Assembly (NCBI GenBank): GCA_964350135.1
Contig: CAYGJN010000098.1
Coordinates: forward strand, 1-9,942
DNA from: CAYGJN01 sp964350135
GTDB lineage: Bacteria; Bdellovibrionota; Bacteriovoracia; Bacteriovoracales; Bacteriovoracaceae
Length of the DNA: 9,942 nucleotides
Direction of reading: 5' to 3'
The stretch's first letter is position 1, and every line of letters starts with the position of its first letter. The notes below the pieces were generated by a model. It was not told the DNA's origin and searched no databases. It saw only the letters and a list, made by a program, of their open reading frames with translations. Below, piece after piece: positions 1 to 6,215 of this stretch. Both the position numbers and the translations under genes were made by a program.

Positions 1-54
1 AATTGTACCAATGTTTACGTGTGGTTTTGAACGATCGAATTTTTCTTTAGCCAT
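1..54 (-). CDS. tuf: Elongation factor Tu, N-terminal 18 codons (partial)
   Basis: The minus strand reads MAKEKFDRSKPHVNIGTI from an ATG at 54-52, which is the characteristic N-terminus of bacterial EF-Tu; the gene runs off the left edge. EF-Tu is the GTPase that delivers aminoacyl-tRNA to the ribosome. The GTP-binding motifs lie outside the window and cannot be checked. In the usual str operon tuf follows fusA directly; here it is about 3.5 kb downstream of the fusA stop, with opposite-strand genes in between. It has its own Shine-Dalgarno sequence and a probable promoter. Identity is near certain from these 18 residues, although whether this is the only tuf copy cannot be told. Confidence 0.93.
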   Translation of the reverse strand, partial: MAKEKFDRSKPHVNIGTI

Positions 55-62
55 TCCGACTA

Positions 63-67
63 CTCCT
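63..67 (-). promoter_or_regulatory. Shine-Dalgarno sequence of tuf
   Basis: AGGAG on the minus strand sits 8 nt upstream of the tuf ATG, which is ideal spacing and confirms that start. Confidence 0.8.
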
Positions 68-78
68 AAATATTCAAA

Positions 79-87
79 AATATAACA
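79..87 (-). promoter_or_regulatory. Candidate extended -10 promoter for tuf
   Basis: The minus strand reads TGTTATATT: a TG dinucleotide one base before TATATT, a 5/6 match to the sigma-70 -10 box. The best -35 at 17-nt spacing is CTGTCT, only 3/6, so this would act as an extended -10 promoter. Transcription would start near position 72, leaving a short leader with the AGGAG. A promoter is expected here because tuf is cut off from fusA. It is inferred from pattern only. Confidence 0.45.
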
Positions 88-92
88 AAATC

Positions 93-105
93 GTCTTTAA
101 AAGAC
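93..105. repeat. 13-bp palindrome next to the tuf promoter
   Basis: GTCTTT-A-AAAGAC forms perfect 6-bp arms around one central base. It lies in the spacer/-35 region of the candidate tuf promoter, where a DNA-binding protein could act. It is rich in A and T, so chance is possible. Confidence 0.3.
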
Positions 106-286
106 AGACCTTAACAAAATACAGATGCTCTAATTAACACTTTGATGCGTACTTTAGCAAGAGCCTTTTTTATGCATGGCCAAAAAAATTAAGCCGCATG
201 GAGTTATTTACATCTGTAATATTTTCAACCTTCTTGATAGGGCGTCCTGCCAAATAGGAGTATGGGCAAAATCTAATTGGAGCGAA

Positions 287-514
287 ATGAAAGCCAAGTA
301 TCTTATATACCCCATTCTAGTTGTCCTTATAGTTGCCTGTGGAATGTCTAGCCAGGAGGAGCTTACTTTCCAGCAAACAAATAGTACCAGCAGTCGTTCA
401 GGCTATTATGAGCGTAAGTACAAACGAGAGGACAGAAAAAGCATAGAACTGGCCAAGAAAAGATGTGTAGAAGCTAATAGTGGCTGTATAGATGCTGAGA
501 AGAGATATCTTTAA
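287..514 (+). CDS. Lipoprotein, N-terminal part of an apparently frameshifted gene
   Basis: The ATG at 287 is preceded by GGAG with a 4-nt gap and opens a clear lipoprotein signal: basic start MKAK, a hydrophobic stretch of about 13 residues, and the lipobox IVAC with the lipidated cysteine at residue 18. Gly follows the Cys, with no Asp retention signal, so the outer membrane is the likely site. The same frame is open back to an ATG at 176, but that extension has no ribosome-binding site and would bury the signal peptide, so I reject it. After the Cys comes a Ser/Thr/Gln-rich linker, then a basic stretch with two cysteines (residues 60 and 67). The frame stops at 512-514 after 75 codons, while the -1 frame is open from 499 to 1674 without a good start of its own. 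One extra T in the TTT at 510-512 would give one 462-residue lipoprotein. I do not recognise the family. The gap 55-286 shows no other gene. Confidence 0.6.
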   Translation: MKAKYLIYPILVVLIVACGMSSQEELTFQQTNSTSSRSGYYERKYKREDRKSIELAKKRCVEANSGCIDAEKRYL

Positions 515-648
515 CAGAACTTTCTCTTGAATCACTTGAGAATAAATTTGAGGCAGCCACTACCTCTATTGAAGAAGAGATTACTAAAGCTCTTGAGATA
601 TTTGTTAATAATGATATTTGTAAAATTAGAAAAGGATATGCCTATAGA

Positions 649-1674
649 TTGGCTGTAAGATACAAATGCTCATTTCTACAAAAAACTAATAATACGATTG
701 ATTTAAATTCATTAGGAAGTGGGTTTATTAAAAAACTCGATGATCTCTATAGCTCTCTTGATTACTTAGATAATAAAGGGTGGGCCAACACAAAAGGACT
801 TAGCAGAAAAGCAGCTCTAGAGTTTGGGATTCGTTATTTAAATTATCATCATCGGTATGAACGCAGAACAACTTATAATAAAAAAGATGCTCGTGTAATT
901 ATTGATAAAATTAATGATCATTTTTTTGGTTCAAAAAACAGTCCAGTCCAATCAAAAAATTATACTGAATCTCTTGAAACTTTCAAGAATGAACTTTTAA
1001 AGAATGCTATCAATTTAAAAACTCGTGGCGCTGGTTTTGAGATCGCGACAGAGGCCTTTGGTGTATCATTGTATAAAACAGCAGAGATCAATCGCTTAAT
1101 CTCTGCAAACAACCTCGCAGAATATATTGAGAAGAATATTACTCCATATACCTATGAGCTTTCGATTTTAATGGAAGAATTAAAAGAAACAGAAGACTCT
1201 TCAGAGATCGCACTAAGTAAGATTATAATCAGTAATGAAAATTTTGAGTCAAGGATTAAACTCTCTTCTTATGGCAGAGAGGTAATAGATTATATTACCC
1301 TTAAACTTTCAACAAAATCTAATCTAGTGACGAATATTAACTTTAATGAAAAGGTTGTTAACTACAGCAAGGGCGATATAATAGCTGATACTGCTGTTTT
1401 TATTAACCCCATGGACTATAGCGATGAATTCTATTCTTTAATTGTTGAACATCTTAATACTCACCAGAAACAAATCGAAAAAAAACTAGAACGTATTCAT
1501 AAAAAATCAGGAAAAAAAATAACTCATTTATACATAGAGGAATCATCTAAAAAACTAGAATACAGAATAGATGAACTCATAGATACTGCAACAATTGATC
1601 TTTATATTGATAATGATAAAACGAACTCTCTAGATATATTCTCCATGCTCAACGCAGTTATTGCAGACCTTTAG
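649..1674 (+). CDS. Uncharacterised protein, probable C-terminal part of the upstream lipoprotein
   Basis: The 341-residue frame begins at TTG 649, but the reading frame is open back to 499 with no ATG or GTG in it. The nearest Shine-Dalgarno-like run, AAAAGGA at 630-636, is 12 nt from the TTG, too far to convince. The upstream stretch (sequence such as ESLENKFEAA and EEEITKALEIF) looks like real protein, so I infer that this is the body of the lipoprotein beginning at 287, now separated by a one-base deletion, a sequencing error or, less likely, recoding. The body is polar, rich in Lys, Asn, Glu and Ile, with no transmembrane segment; a charged helical stretch near residues 270-310 may be coiled coil. 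No catalytic motif or known domain is visible. A periplasmic or outer-membrane-attached protein is the best guess if joined to the signal; alone it would be cytoplasmic. Confidence 0.6.
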   Translation: MAVRYKCSFLQKTNNTIDLNSLGSGFIKKLDDLYSSLDYLDNKGWANTKGLSRKAALEFGIRYLNYHHRYERRTTYNKKDARVIIDKINDHFFGSKNSPVQSKNYTESLETFKNELLKNAINLKTRGAGFEIATEAFGVSLYKTAEINRLISANNLAEYIEKNITPYTYELSILMEELKETEDSSEIALSKIIISNENFESRIKLSSYGREVIDYITLKLSTKSNLVTNINFNEKVVNYSKGDIIADTAVFINPMDYSDEFYSLIVEHLNTHQKQIEKKLERIHKKSGKKITHLYIEESSKKLEYRIDELIDTATIDLYIDNDKTNSLDIFSMLNAVIADL

Positions 1675-1701
1675 ATTCATACCTTGTAAAAATTACATCC
1701 T

Positions 1702-1732
1702 CTGTGCTCAATACTGACACTCACTGTGCTCA
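1702..1732 (+). repeat. Tandem 9-bp direct repeat upstream of the regulator gene
   Basis: CTGTGCTCA occurs at 1702-1710 and again at 1724-1732, start to start 22 bp, about two helical turns, so both copies face the same side of the DNA. They lie just upstream of a possible -35 box, as expected for activator binding sites. The only gene downstream is the TIGR02147-type regulator, so autoregulation is possible. Confidence 0.45.
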
Positions 1733-1737
1733 TTTGC

Positions 1738-1766
1738 TTGAACCAGAACTACATTCCCCCTAAATT
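1738..1766 (+). promoter_or_regulatory. Candidate promoter of the regulator/exported-protein pair
   Basis: TTGAAC (4/6) and TAAATT (4/6) are separated by exactly 17 nt. Transcription would start near 1773, just before the ribosome-binding site of the regulator, so the leader would be very short. Both boxes are moderate matches in AT-rich DNA, so this is tentative. Confidence 0.3.
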
Positions 1767-1776
1767 AGACCTAGAA

Positions 1777-1781
1777 AAGGA
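1777..1781 (+). promoter_or_regulatory. Shine-Dalgarno sequence that selects the regulator start
   Basis: AAGGA directly touches the ATG at 1782 but lies 6 nt from the in-frame ATG at 1788, so the second ATG is the likelier start. Confidence 0.65.
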
Positions 1782-1787
1782 ATGAAT

Positions 1788-2630
1788 ATGTTTTCAATCT
1801 ACTATTATACAGAGCCACATCTTTACCTCAGGGATGTTTATGAGGAGACAAAAAAGAACGACGATTCTTTTTCTATCCGCGCTCTAGCAAGCAATCTAGG
1901 CATGAAGGGACATAGTGCTCTTTATCAAATGGTTGAAGGCAAAAGAAGCATTCCCAAAAGGTATGTCCCAAACCTTATCCAAACCTTTAAGATGACTCCT
2001 AAAGAGGGACTTTATCTTGAAGGCCTTATCGATCTTAAAAAAGCAAAGTCTTTAGATCAAAGACAGATGTATCTTGAAAGACTAAAAGAGCTCTCTCCTT
2101 TAAAGTCTGAAGAAATTTTTGAGATGGATACTTTTAAAGTTATTAGCCATCCTCTTCATACAACTCTATTAGAGCTTACTTGTCTTAGAGATTTTAAATA
2201 CAATATTGATTGGATTAAAGATCGTCTCTTTTTTAAATATACTGATAAAGAAATTAGACAAGCTATTAAAAGACTTATTGAGCTTAAGCTCTTAGAAGAA
2301 AAACAGGGAACACTTACTAAAACTTCAAGACATCTAACAAGTAAAGTAGATGTTAAAGACATGGGACTTAGAAATTTTCACAAATCTTTATCTCAGATGG
2401 CCATTCAGGCTATTGATCAACAAGGCCTAATGGAACGAGAATTCAACGCCTACTCTTTTTGCATTAATAAGGAATCCTTACCGCTAGCAAAAAAAATGCT
2501 GAGAGAGTTCTCTTTTGAATTTATGAATAAGCTTGAAGCCCCAAAAGGTGAAGAGCTCTATCACTTAAACTTACAATTTTTTAAACTATCACAGGGTAAT
2601 ACCGACGGAGGACAAAATGAACTTAGTTAA
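1788..2630 (+). CDS. TIGR02147/DUF4423-type transcriptional regulator
   Basis: The 280-residue protein has the layout of the TIGR02147 family, which is expanded in Fibrobacter and Bdellovibrionota. The first ~70 residues hold a Cro/C1-like helix-turn-helix (FSIRALASNLGMKGHSALYQ, then VEGKRSIP), which should bind DNA. A helical link follows, then a winged-helix-like DUF4423 region (about residues 115-190: HPLHTTLLELT, then KEIRQAIKRLIELKLLEE and a strand-like GTLTKT). The C-terminus has the usual helical end after a NAYSFCI strand. There is no signal peptide or membrane segment, so it acts in the cytoplasm. The start at 1788 is chosen from AAGGA spacing; ATG 1782 would add two residues. The gene overlaps the start of the exported-protein gene by 14 nt, so the two are co-transcribed and probably coupled in translation. 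The family assignment comes from remembered family features; the regulated promoter is unknown, although the repeats at 1702-1732 are a candidate site. Confidence 0.85.
   Translation: MFSIYYYTEPHLYLRDVYEETKKNDDSFSIRALASNLGMKGHSALYQMVEGKRSIPKRYVPNLIQTFKMTPKEGLYLEGLIDLKKAKSLDQRQMYLERLKELSPLKSEEIFEMDTFKVISHPLHTTLLELTCLRDFKYNIDWIKDRLFFKYTDKEIRQAIKRLIELKLLEEKQGTLTKTSRHLTSKVDVKDMGLRNFHKSLSQMAIQAIDQQGLMEREFNAYSFCINKESLPLAKKMLREFSFEFMNKLEAPKGEELYHLNLQFFKLSQGNTDGGQNELS
2607..2611 (+). promoter_or_regulatory. Strong Shine-Dalgarno sequence inside the regulator gene
   Basis: GGAGG lies 5 nt before the ATG at 2617 and within the last codons of the regulator, supporting independent or coupled initiation of the exported protein. 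Confidence 0.75.
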
Positions 2631-3555
2631 ACTTATGATTATTCTATCTTTAAGTATGAATGTATTCGCTGAGAAAATGGGCAGTGGCGGAAGTAATGGG
2701 GGAGATCTCTCTAAAATTGATGCTTTTGAAGCATTAAGCTTAGACGAGATTAAAAACTACCTTACTGTTAAGTCTCATCTGTTAAAGCGAACTGGTGAAA
2801 ACTTAATTAACTATATCCCAACAGACTCAATTGAAGATGAGGAAGTTAAGGCAAGGATGAAATCCATCTACGGCAACGATAGTACCTCTCTGATGAATGC
2901 TATTAAATATGCAAACTTTGAAATCCTTACTCCAGAAGAGTTTAAGATTAAATGTGATAACCCAGACTCTAGTGATGCTTGTACAACTCCTATGGAGCCA
3001 GGTTCAACAATTTATTTTAACCTGGAGAATATCAATAGTGAGACTGTTACTTTTGCAAAGCTTTCTGGGCTTTTTATGCATGAGATCTCAAGACAGTTTA
3101 TTGGAAGAACGGGAGATGAAGATCATAGACTTGCTTATTATTATACAAATGCTGTTCAAGCTAATAAACATAAGGGAAGAATTTTTAAGGACATAAAAAC
3201 CACGATTGATGGTACACAGTATGTCACTGTTTATAGTTTTGAAGCAAGAGGTAGTATGTGTCTGCCTCTTGTCGGAAAAGTAGGCAATTGTAGAAGCAAC
3301 AGTTATCTCTATTATTTAGAACTTAAGCCAAATGCTCTTCAAGATGCAGCTGTTAGATTCTGCAAAATTCATGGTTATAAGGACGCAATCAACCCAAGTA
3401 GTGACTTTTACGATACAGGAAGTATAGAAGGCGAAGTTCATGTTGTGGTACCAGGCAAAAAGAAATTTGAAATTCATTCATTGGCAAGTGACAGAAAGCA
3501 AGAAGGTTACGTAGAGCGTTTTTATACCCTAGAAGAAGTAACTTGTATTAACTAA
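2617..3555 (+). CDS. Exported protein of unknown function with NGGD and HEISR motifs
   Basis: The 312-residue product starts with a Sec signal peptide (MNLVKLMIILSLSMNVFA, likely cut after VFA at residue 18), so it should be periplasmic, outer-membrane or secreted. The mature N-terminus is Gly/Ser-rich and contains NGGD (residues 27-30). Six cysteines (113, 122, 215, 225, 249, 310) could form disulfides. HEISR at 155-159 is followed by DEDH at 167-170; it looks like a zinc-protease HExxH with Arg in place of the second His. From memory, exported Bdellovibrionota proteins with NGGD near the mature start and an HE...R motif form a family of unknown role, and this resembles them. Enzyme activity should not be assumed. 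The gene is coupled to the regulator upstream, which suggests a shared role. Its TAA overlaps the fusA stop on the other strand by 4 nt, with no terminator between. Confidence 0.8.
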   Translation: MNLVKLMIILSLSMNVFAEKMGSGGSNGGDLSKIDAFEALSLDEIKNYLTVKSHLLKRTGENLINYIPTDSIEDEEVKARMKSIYGNDSTSLMNAIKYANFEILTPEEFKIKCDNPDSSDACTTPMEPGSTIYFNLENINSETVTFAKLSGLFMHEISRQFIGRTGDEDHRLAYYYTNAVQANKHKGRIFKDIKTTIDGTQYVTVYSFEARGSMCLPLVGKVGNCRSNSYLYYLELKPNALQDAAVRFCKIHGYKDAINPSSDFYDTGSIEGEVHVVVPGKKKFEIHSLASDRKQEGYVERFYTLEEVTCIN

Positions 3556-5633
3556 TCAATATAGATGCCACGTTTTTCTAGAAGCTCTTTTGCCATGGCA
3601 TGGGAAAGAGCTTCATAATACTTAAAGGTCATTGAAAAAGTAGCACGTCCTTGAGAGCGAGATCTTAAATCTGTAGAGTATCCAAACATTTGTGCAAGAG
3701 GAGCTTCCGCTGTAATGACTTCTTTGTTTCCTCTAGGTGCCATATTTAAAATCTTTCCACGTCTTGAATTTAAATCTGCAATAATATCTCCCGTATAATC
3801 ATTTGGAGTTAAAATCTCCAAATCCATAATTGGCTCCATTAATGCAAGCTTTGCTTTTCTGCAAGCTTCACTGAAAGCTTGAGAAGCAGCAATGGTATAA
3901 GAGAGCTCATGAGCAGTAAGTTCATCATATTTAGCGCCCATCAAAGTTGCTTTAATATTGATAAAAGCATAACCAGCCAAAGCACCACCAGGAGCTGTAT
4001 CTAAAATACCTTTTTTAATAGCATCTTGAATCTCGTTAGGAACTTCTCGTTTTGAAACTTCAGATTCAAAAATTACACCAGCTTGGTTATCAATAGGCTC
4101 AACCTTAATTGTGGCGTTACCAAATTGAATCTTATCACCTAGCTCTTTTTGATAATCTTTAGAAACTTGTGCCGAGGATTTAATACATTCTCTATATGAA
4201 ACTTGTGGCTTACCAACATTTACTCCAACCTTAAACTCTCTGGCCAAGCGATCTGTTATAATCTCAAGGTGCAACTCTCCCATGCCATAAATTAGAAGCT
4301 GCCCTGTTTCCGGATTGTTTTTAAAACTAAAAGACGGGTCTTCAATGATAAGTTGGTTTAAAACTTTTTCAAGTTTATCTTGATCAGCCGTTGTTTTTGC
4401 TTCAATCGCAGTTGATATAACTGTTTCTGGAAACTCCATCACATCAAAAATGACTTGTTTTTGCTCAAGGCATAGAGTTTCACCTGTAATCGTTTCTTTT
4501 AAACCTGCAAGTGCAACAATATCACCCGCAAATGCTTCTTTGAGTTCTGCTCTTTTATTCGCATGCATTTGAAGAATTTTTTGAACACGCTCTCGTTTTT
4601 TCTTAAGTGGGTTATAAACTGTTCCGCCGGATTTAATTGAACCTGAGTAAATACGAGTATATGTAAGAGAGCCAACAAAAGGATCAGTGGCAATTTTAAA
4701 AGCTAGAGCAGAAAATGGTTCTTCTGGATCAGGCTTTCTTCCAACTTCCTTTTCATGAGTCTTGGCATCTACTCCAAAGACCTCCCCTCTATCAAGCGGG
4801 GATGGAAGATAGAAATTAATCGCATCCAATAATAGCTGAACACCTTTATTTTTAAATGCTGAACCACAGAGAACAGGCATAATACTTTGTTCCAAAGTAG
4901 CTTTTCTTAAACTTGATCTAATTTGATCTTCACTTATCTCACTTCCCTCAAGATAGGCTTCAGCTAACTCATCATCAAAATCAGAAAGCGCTGAAATCAT
5001 TTCTTCTCTATGAGATTCTGCGAGTTCTTTTAAATCATCTGAAATATTATCAGTACTAAAACTTGCTCCCAGGTCATCATCATTCCAAGCAATGGCCTTC
5101 ATTGAAATAAGATCAATTACACCTTTAAACTCATCTTCTGCCCCAATTGGGATTTGAATCGGGCAAGGGATTTTGCCAAGCTTTTCTTTAATCTCTGTCA
5201 CTACATTAAAAAAATCAGCACCTGTCCTATCCATCTTATTTACAAATGCAATTCTTGGAACTTTATATTTATCTGCTTGCCCATGAACGGTTTCAGACTG
5301 AGGTTCAACACCACCAACAGCACAGAAAACTCCTACGGCACCGTCTAAGACTCTTAAGGCTCGCTCGACTTCAATAGTAAAATCTACATGCCCGGGAGTA
5401 TCGATAATATTAATTGTGCAATCTTTCCACTGACAGGTTGTGGCCGCAGACGTAATTGTAATTCCACGCTCTTGCTCTTGAATCATCCAGTCCATGGTTG
5501 CATTGCCATCATGAACTTCACCAATTTTATGAGACTTTCCAGTGTAGTAGAGAATTCTCTCAGTGGTAGTAGTTTTGCCCGCATCTATATGGGCCATGAT
5601 TCCAATATTTCTTGTAAGCTCGAGACCTTTCAC
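3552..5633 (-). CDS. fusA: Elongation factor G (EF-G), divergent domain IV
   Basis: EF-G is the GTPase that drives tRNA-mRNA translocation on the ribosome and, with RRF, ribosome recycling. The 693-residue protein has all GTPase motifs: AHIDAGKT (14-21), GITIT (57-61), DTPGH with the catalytic His (79-83), NKMD (132-135) and GSAF (257-260). Domains II, III, IV and V follow in order; the end of domain V is normal (AEAPLAQMFGYSTDLRS). Domain IV is unusual: the GGRGQYGH segment of canonical EF-G is replaced by a stretch around GDKIQFGN (499-506), and the tip residue matching E. coli His583 appears to be Asp570. The start is GTG at 5633, supported by GAGG 5 nt upstream; the next in-frame ATG, residue 13, would cut into the P-loop region. 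It follows rpsG as usual, but an intrinsic terminator stands directly in front of it, and tuf does not follow. Identity is certain; the subfamily (translocation or recycling type) is open. Confidence 0.97.
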   Translation of the reverse strand: MKGLELTRNIGIMAHIDAGKTTTTERILYYTGKSHKIGEVHDGNATMDWMIQEQERGITITSAATTCQWKDCTINIIDTPGHVDFTIEVERALRVLDGAVGVFCAVGGVEPQSETVHGQADKYKVPRIAFVNKMDRTGADFFNVVTEIKEKLGKIPCPIQIPIGAEDEFKGVIDLISMKAIAWNDDDLGASFSTDNISDDLKELAESHREEMISALSDFDDELAEAYLEGSEISEDQIRSSLRKATLEQSIMPVLCGSAFKNKGVQLLLDAINFYLPSPLDRGEVFGVDAKTHEKEVGRKPDPEEPFSALAFKIATDPFVGSLTYTRIYSGSIKSGGTVYNPLKKKRERVQKILQMHANKRAELKEAFAGDIVALAGLKETITGETLCLEQKQVIFDVMEFPETVISTAIEAKTTADQDKLEKVLNQLIIEDPSFSFKNNPETGQLLIYGMGELHLEIITDRLAREFKVGVNVGKPQVSYRECIKSSAQVSKDYQKELGDKIQFGNATIKVEPIDNQAGVIFESEVSKREVPNEIQDAIKKGILDTAPGGALAGYAFINIKATLMGAKYDELTAHELSYTIAASQAFSEACRKAKLALMEPIMDLEILTPNDYTGDIIADLNSRRGKILNMAPRGNKEVITAEAPLAQMFGYSTDLRSRSQGRATFSMTFKYYEALSHAMAKELLEKRGIYID
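3581..3614. repeat. 10-bp inverted repeat in the 3' end of fusA
   Basis: GAAGCTCTTT (3581-3590) and AAAGAGCTTC (3605-3614) are perfect inverted arms around a 14-nt loop, and the loop itself contains the palindrome TGCCATGGCA. It lies 26 nt beyond the stop of the convergent exported-protein gene. No T-run follows on either strand, so it is not a standard intrinsic terminator, but it could slow or process either convergent transcript. It is inside coding sequence, so chance is possible. Confidence 0.4.
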
Positions 5634-5638
5634 TTTTA

Positions 5639-5642
5639 CCTC
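5639..5642 (-). promoter_or_regulatory. Shine-Dalgarno sequence of fusA
   Basis: GAGG is 5 nt before the GTG start at 5633 and touches the U-run of the terminator immediately upstream. It is what fixes the GTG as the start. Confidence 0.7.
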
Positions 5643-5671
5643 AAAAAAAAGGACTCCAAATAGGAGTCCTT
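5643..5671 (-). terminator. Intrinsic terminator or attenuator between rpsG and fusA
   Basis: On the minus strand a perfect 9-bp stem (AAGGACTCC / GGAGTCCTT) with a 5-nt loop TATTT ends in a run of eight T, the last two base pairs of the stem included. This is a textbook Rho-independent terminator in the direction of the operon. The T-run meets the fusA GAGG, leaving no room for a promoter after it. fusA must therefore be made by read-through, by regulated antitermination or from a promoter upstream of the hairpin; I saw no convincing promoter in 5672-5708. On the plus strand no T-run follows. Confidence 0.85.
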
Positions 5672-5708
5672 ACAATTTATCTTAACATTTATTTTTTGGC
5701 CTTGAAAA

Positions 5709-6179
5709 TTACCATTTAAGGTGAGCAAATGCTTTGTTGGCTTCAGCCATTTTATAAACATCCTCACGTTTTTTAACAGCTCCACCACGATTATTAGCTG
5801 CATCGATTAACTCGTCTGCAAGTCTATCAATCATAGTCTTACCGTTTCTTCCTCTAGCATTATCACGTAACCAACGAATCGCTAGTGACTGACGTCTTTG
5901 AGGATGAACTTCAATAGGAATTTGATATGTAGCACCACCAATACGACGAGACTTAACCTCAACCGCAGGCTTAACATTACTCATTGCTTTTTTGAAAAGC
6001 TTAAGAGGTTCCTCTTGAGTTTTATTTTCGATAACCGCCATCGCACCATAAAAGATAGATTCAGCAGTAGACTTTTTTCCATCAAGCATGAAAGCATTGA
6101 TAAATTTTGTAACTACTACATCATCATAACGAGGATCAGGTAATACTTCTCTTGGGGTTACTCTGTGTTTTCTAGACAT
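5709..6179 (-). CDS. rpsG: 30S ribosomal protein S7
   Basis: S7 is a primary 16S rRNA-binding protein that starts assembly of the 30S head and contacts mRNA and tRNA at the exit channel. The 156-residue product has the family start MSRKHRVTPRE, the middle YQIPIEV and QRRQSLAIRWL segments, GRNGKTMIDRLADEL and the end AHLKW. The length is exactly typical. The frame is open for 16 more codons upstream to 6227, but those overlap a hairpin and lack family similarity, and AAGGAG 5 nt before the ATG at 6179 fixes the start. It lies 65 nt after rpsL. In E. coli S7 represses its own operon by binding the rpsL-rpsG mRNA gap; the hairpin here could serve likewise (inference). A terminator follows it before fusA. 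Confidence 0.97.
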   Translation of the reverse strand: MSRKHRVTPREVLPDPRYDDVVVTKFINAFMLDGKKSTAESIFYGAMAVIENKTQEEPLKLFKKAMSNVKPAVEVKSRRIGGATYQIPIEVHPQRRQSLAIRWLRDNARGRNGKTMIDRLADELIDAANNRGGAVKKREDVYKMAEANKAFAHLKW

Positions 6180-6184
6180 ATAGG

Positions 6185-6190
6185 CTCCTT
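6185..6190 (-). promoter_or_regulatory. Shine-Dalgarno sequence of rpsG
   Basis: AAGGAG stands 5 nt before the ATG at 6179, which rules out the longer in-frame start at 6227. Confidence 0.85.
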
Positions 6191-6215
6191 CTTCACCCTC
6201 TCTGTGGAGGATTAC

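Noticed and set aside
234..263. Promoter TTGATA plus GAGTAT before the lipoprotein
   Set aside because: The -35 is good (5/6), but the best -10 at 18-nt spacing matches only 3/6.
176..286. In-frame extension of the lipoprotein to an ATG at 176
   Set aside because: No ribosome-binding site precedes it, the residues are not protein-like, and it would bury the lipoprotein signal; GGAG before 287 fits better.
499..516. Programmed -1 frameshift site in the lipoprotein gene
   Set aside because: No X XXY YYZ heptamer is in the right phase and no clear downstream stem was seen; a lost T is simpler.
2897..3196. 99-codon open frame inside the exported-protein gene
   Set aside because: Leu-rich shadow in another frame with no ribosome-binding site; the gene in the main frame has a signal peptide and strong start.
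5388..5663. 91-codon plus-strand open frame opposite the start of fusA
   Set aside because: Antisense shadow of the conserved G domain of EF-G.
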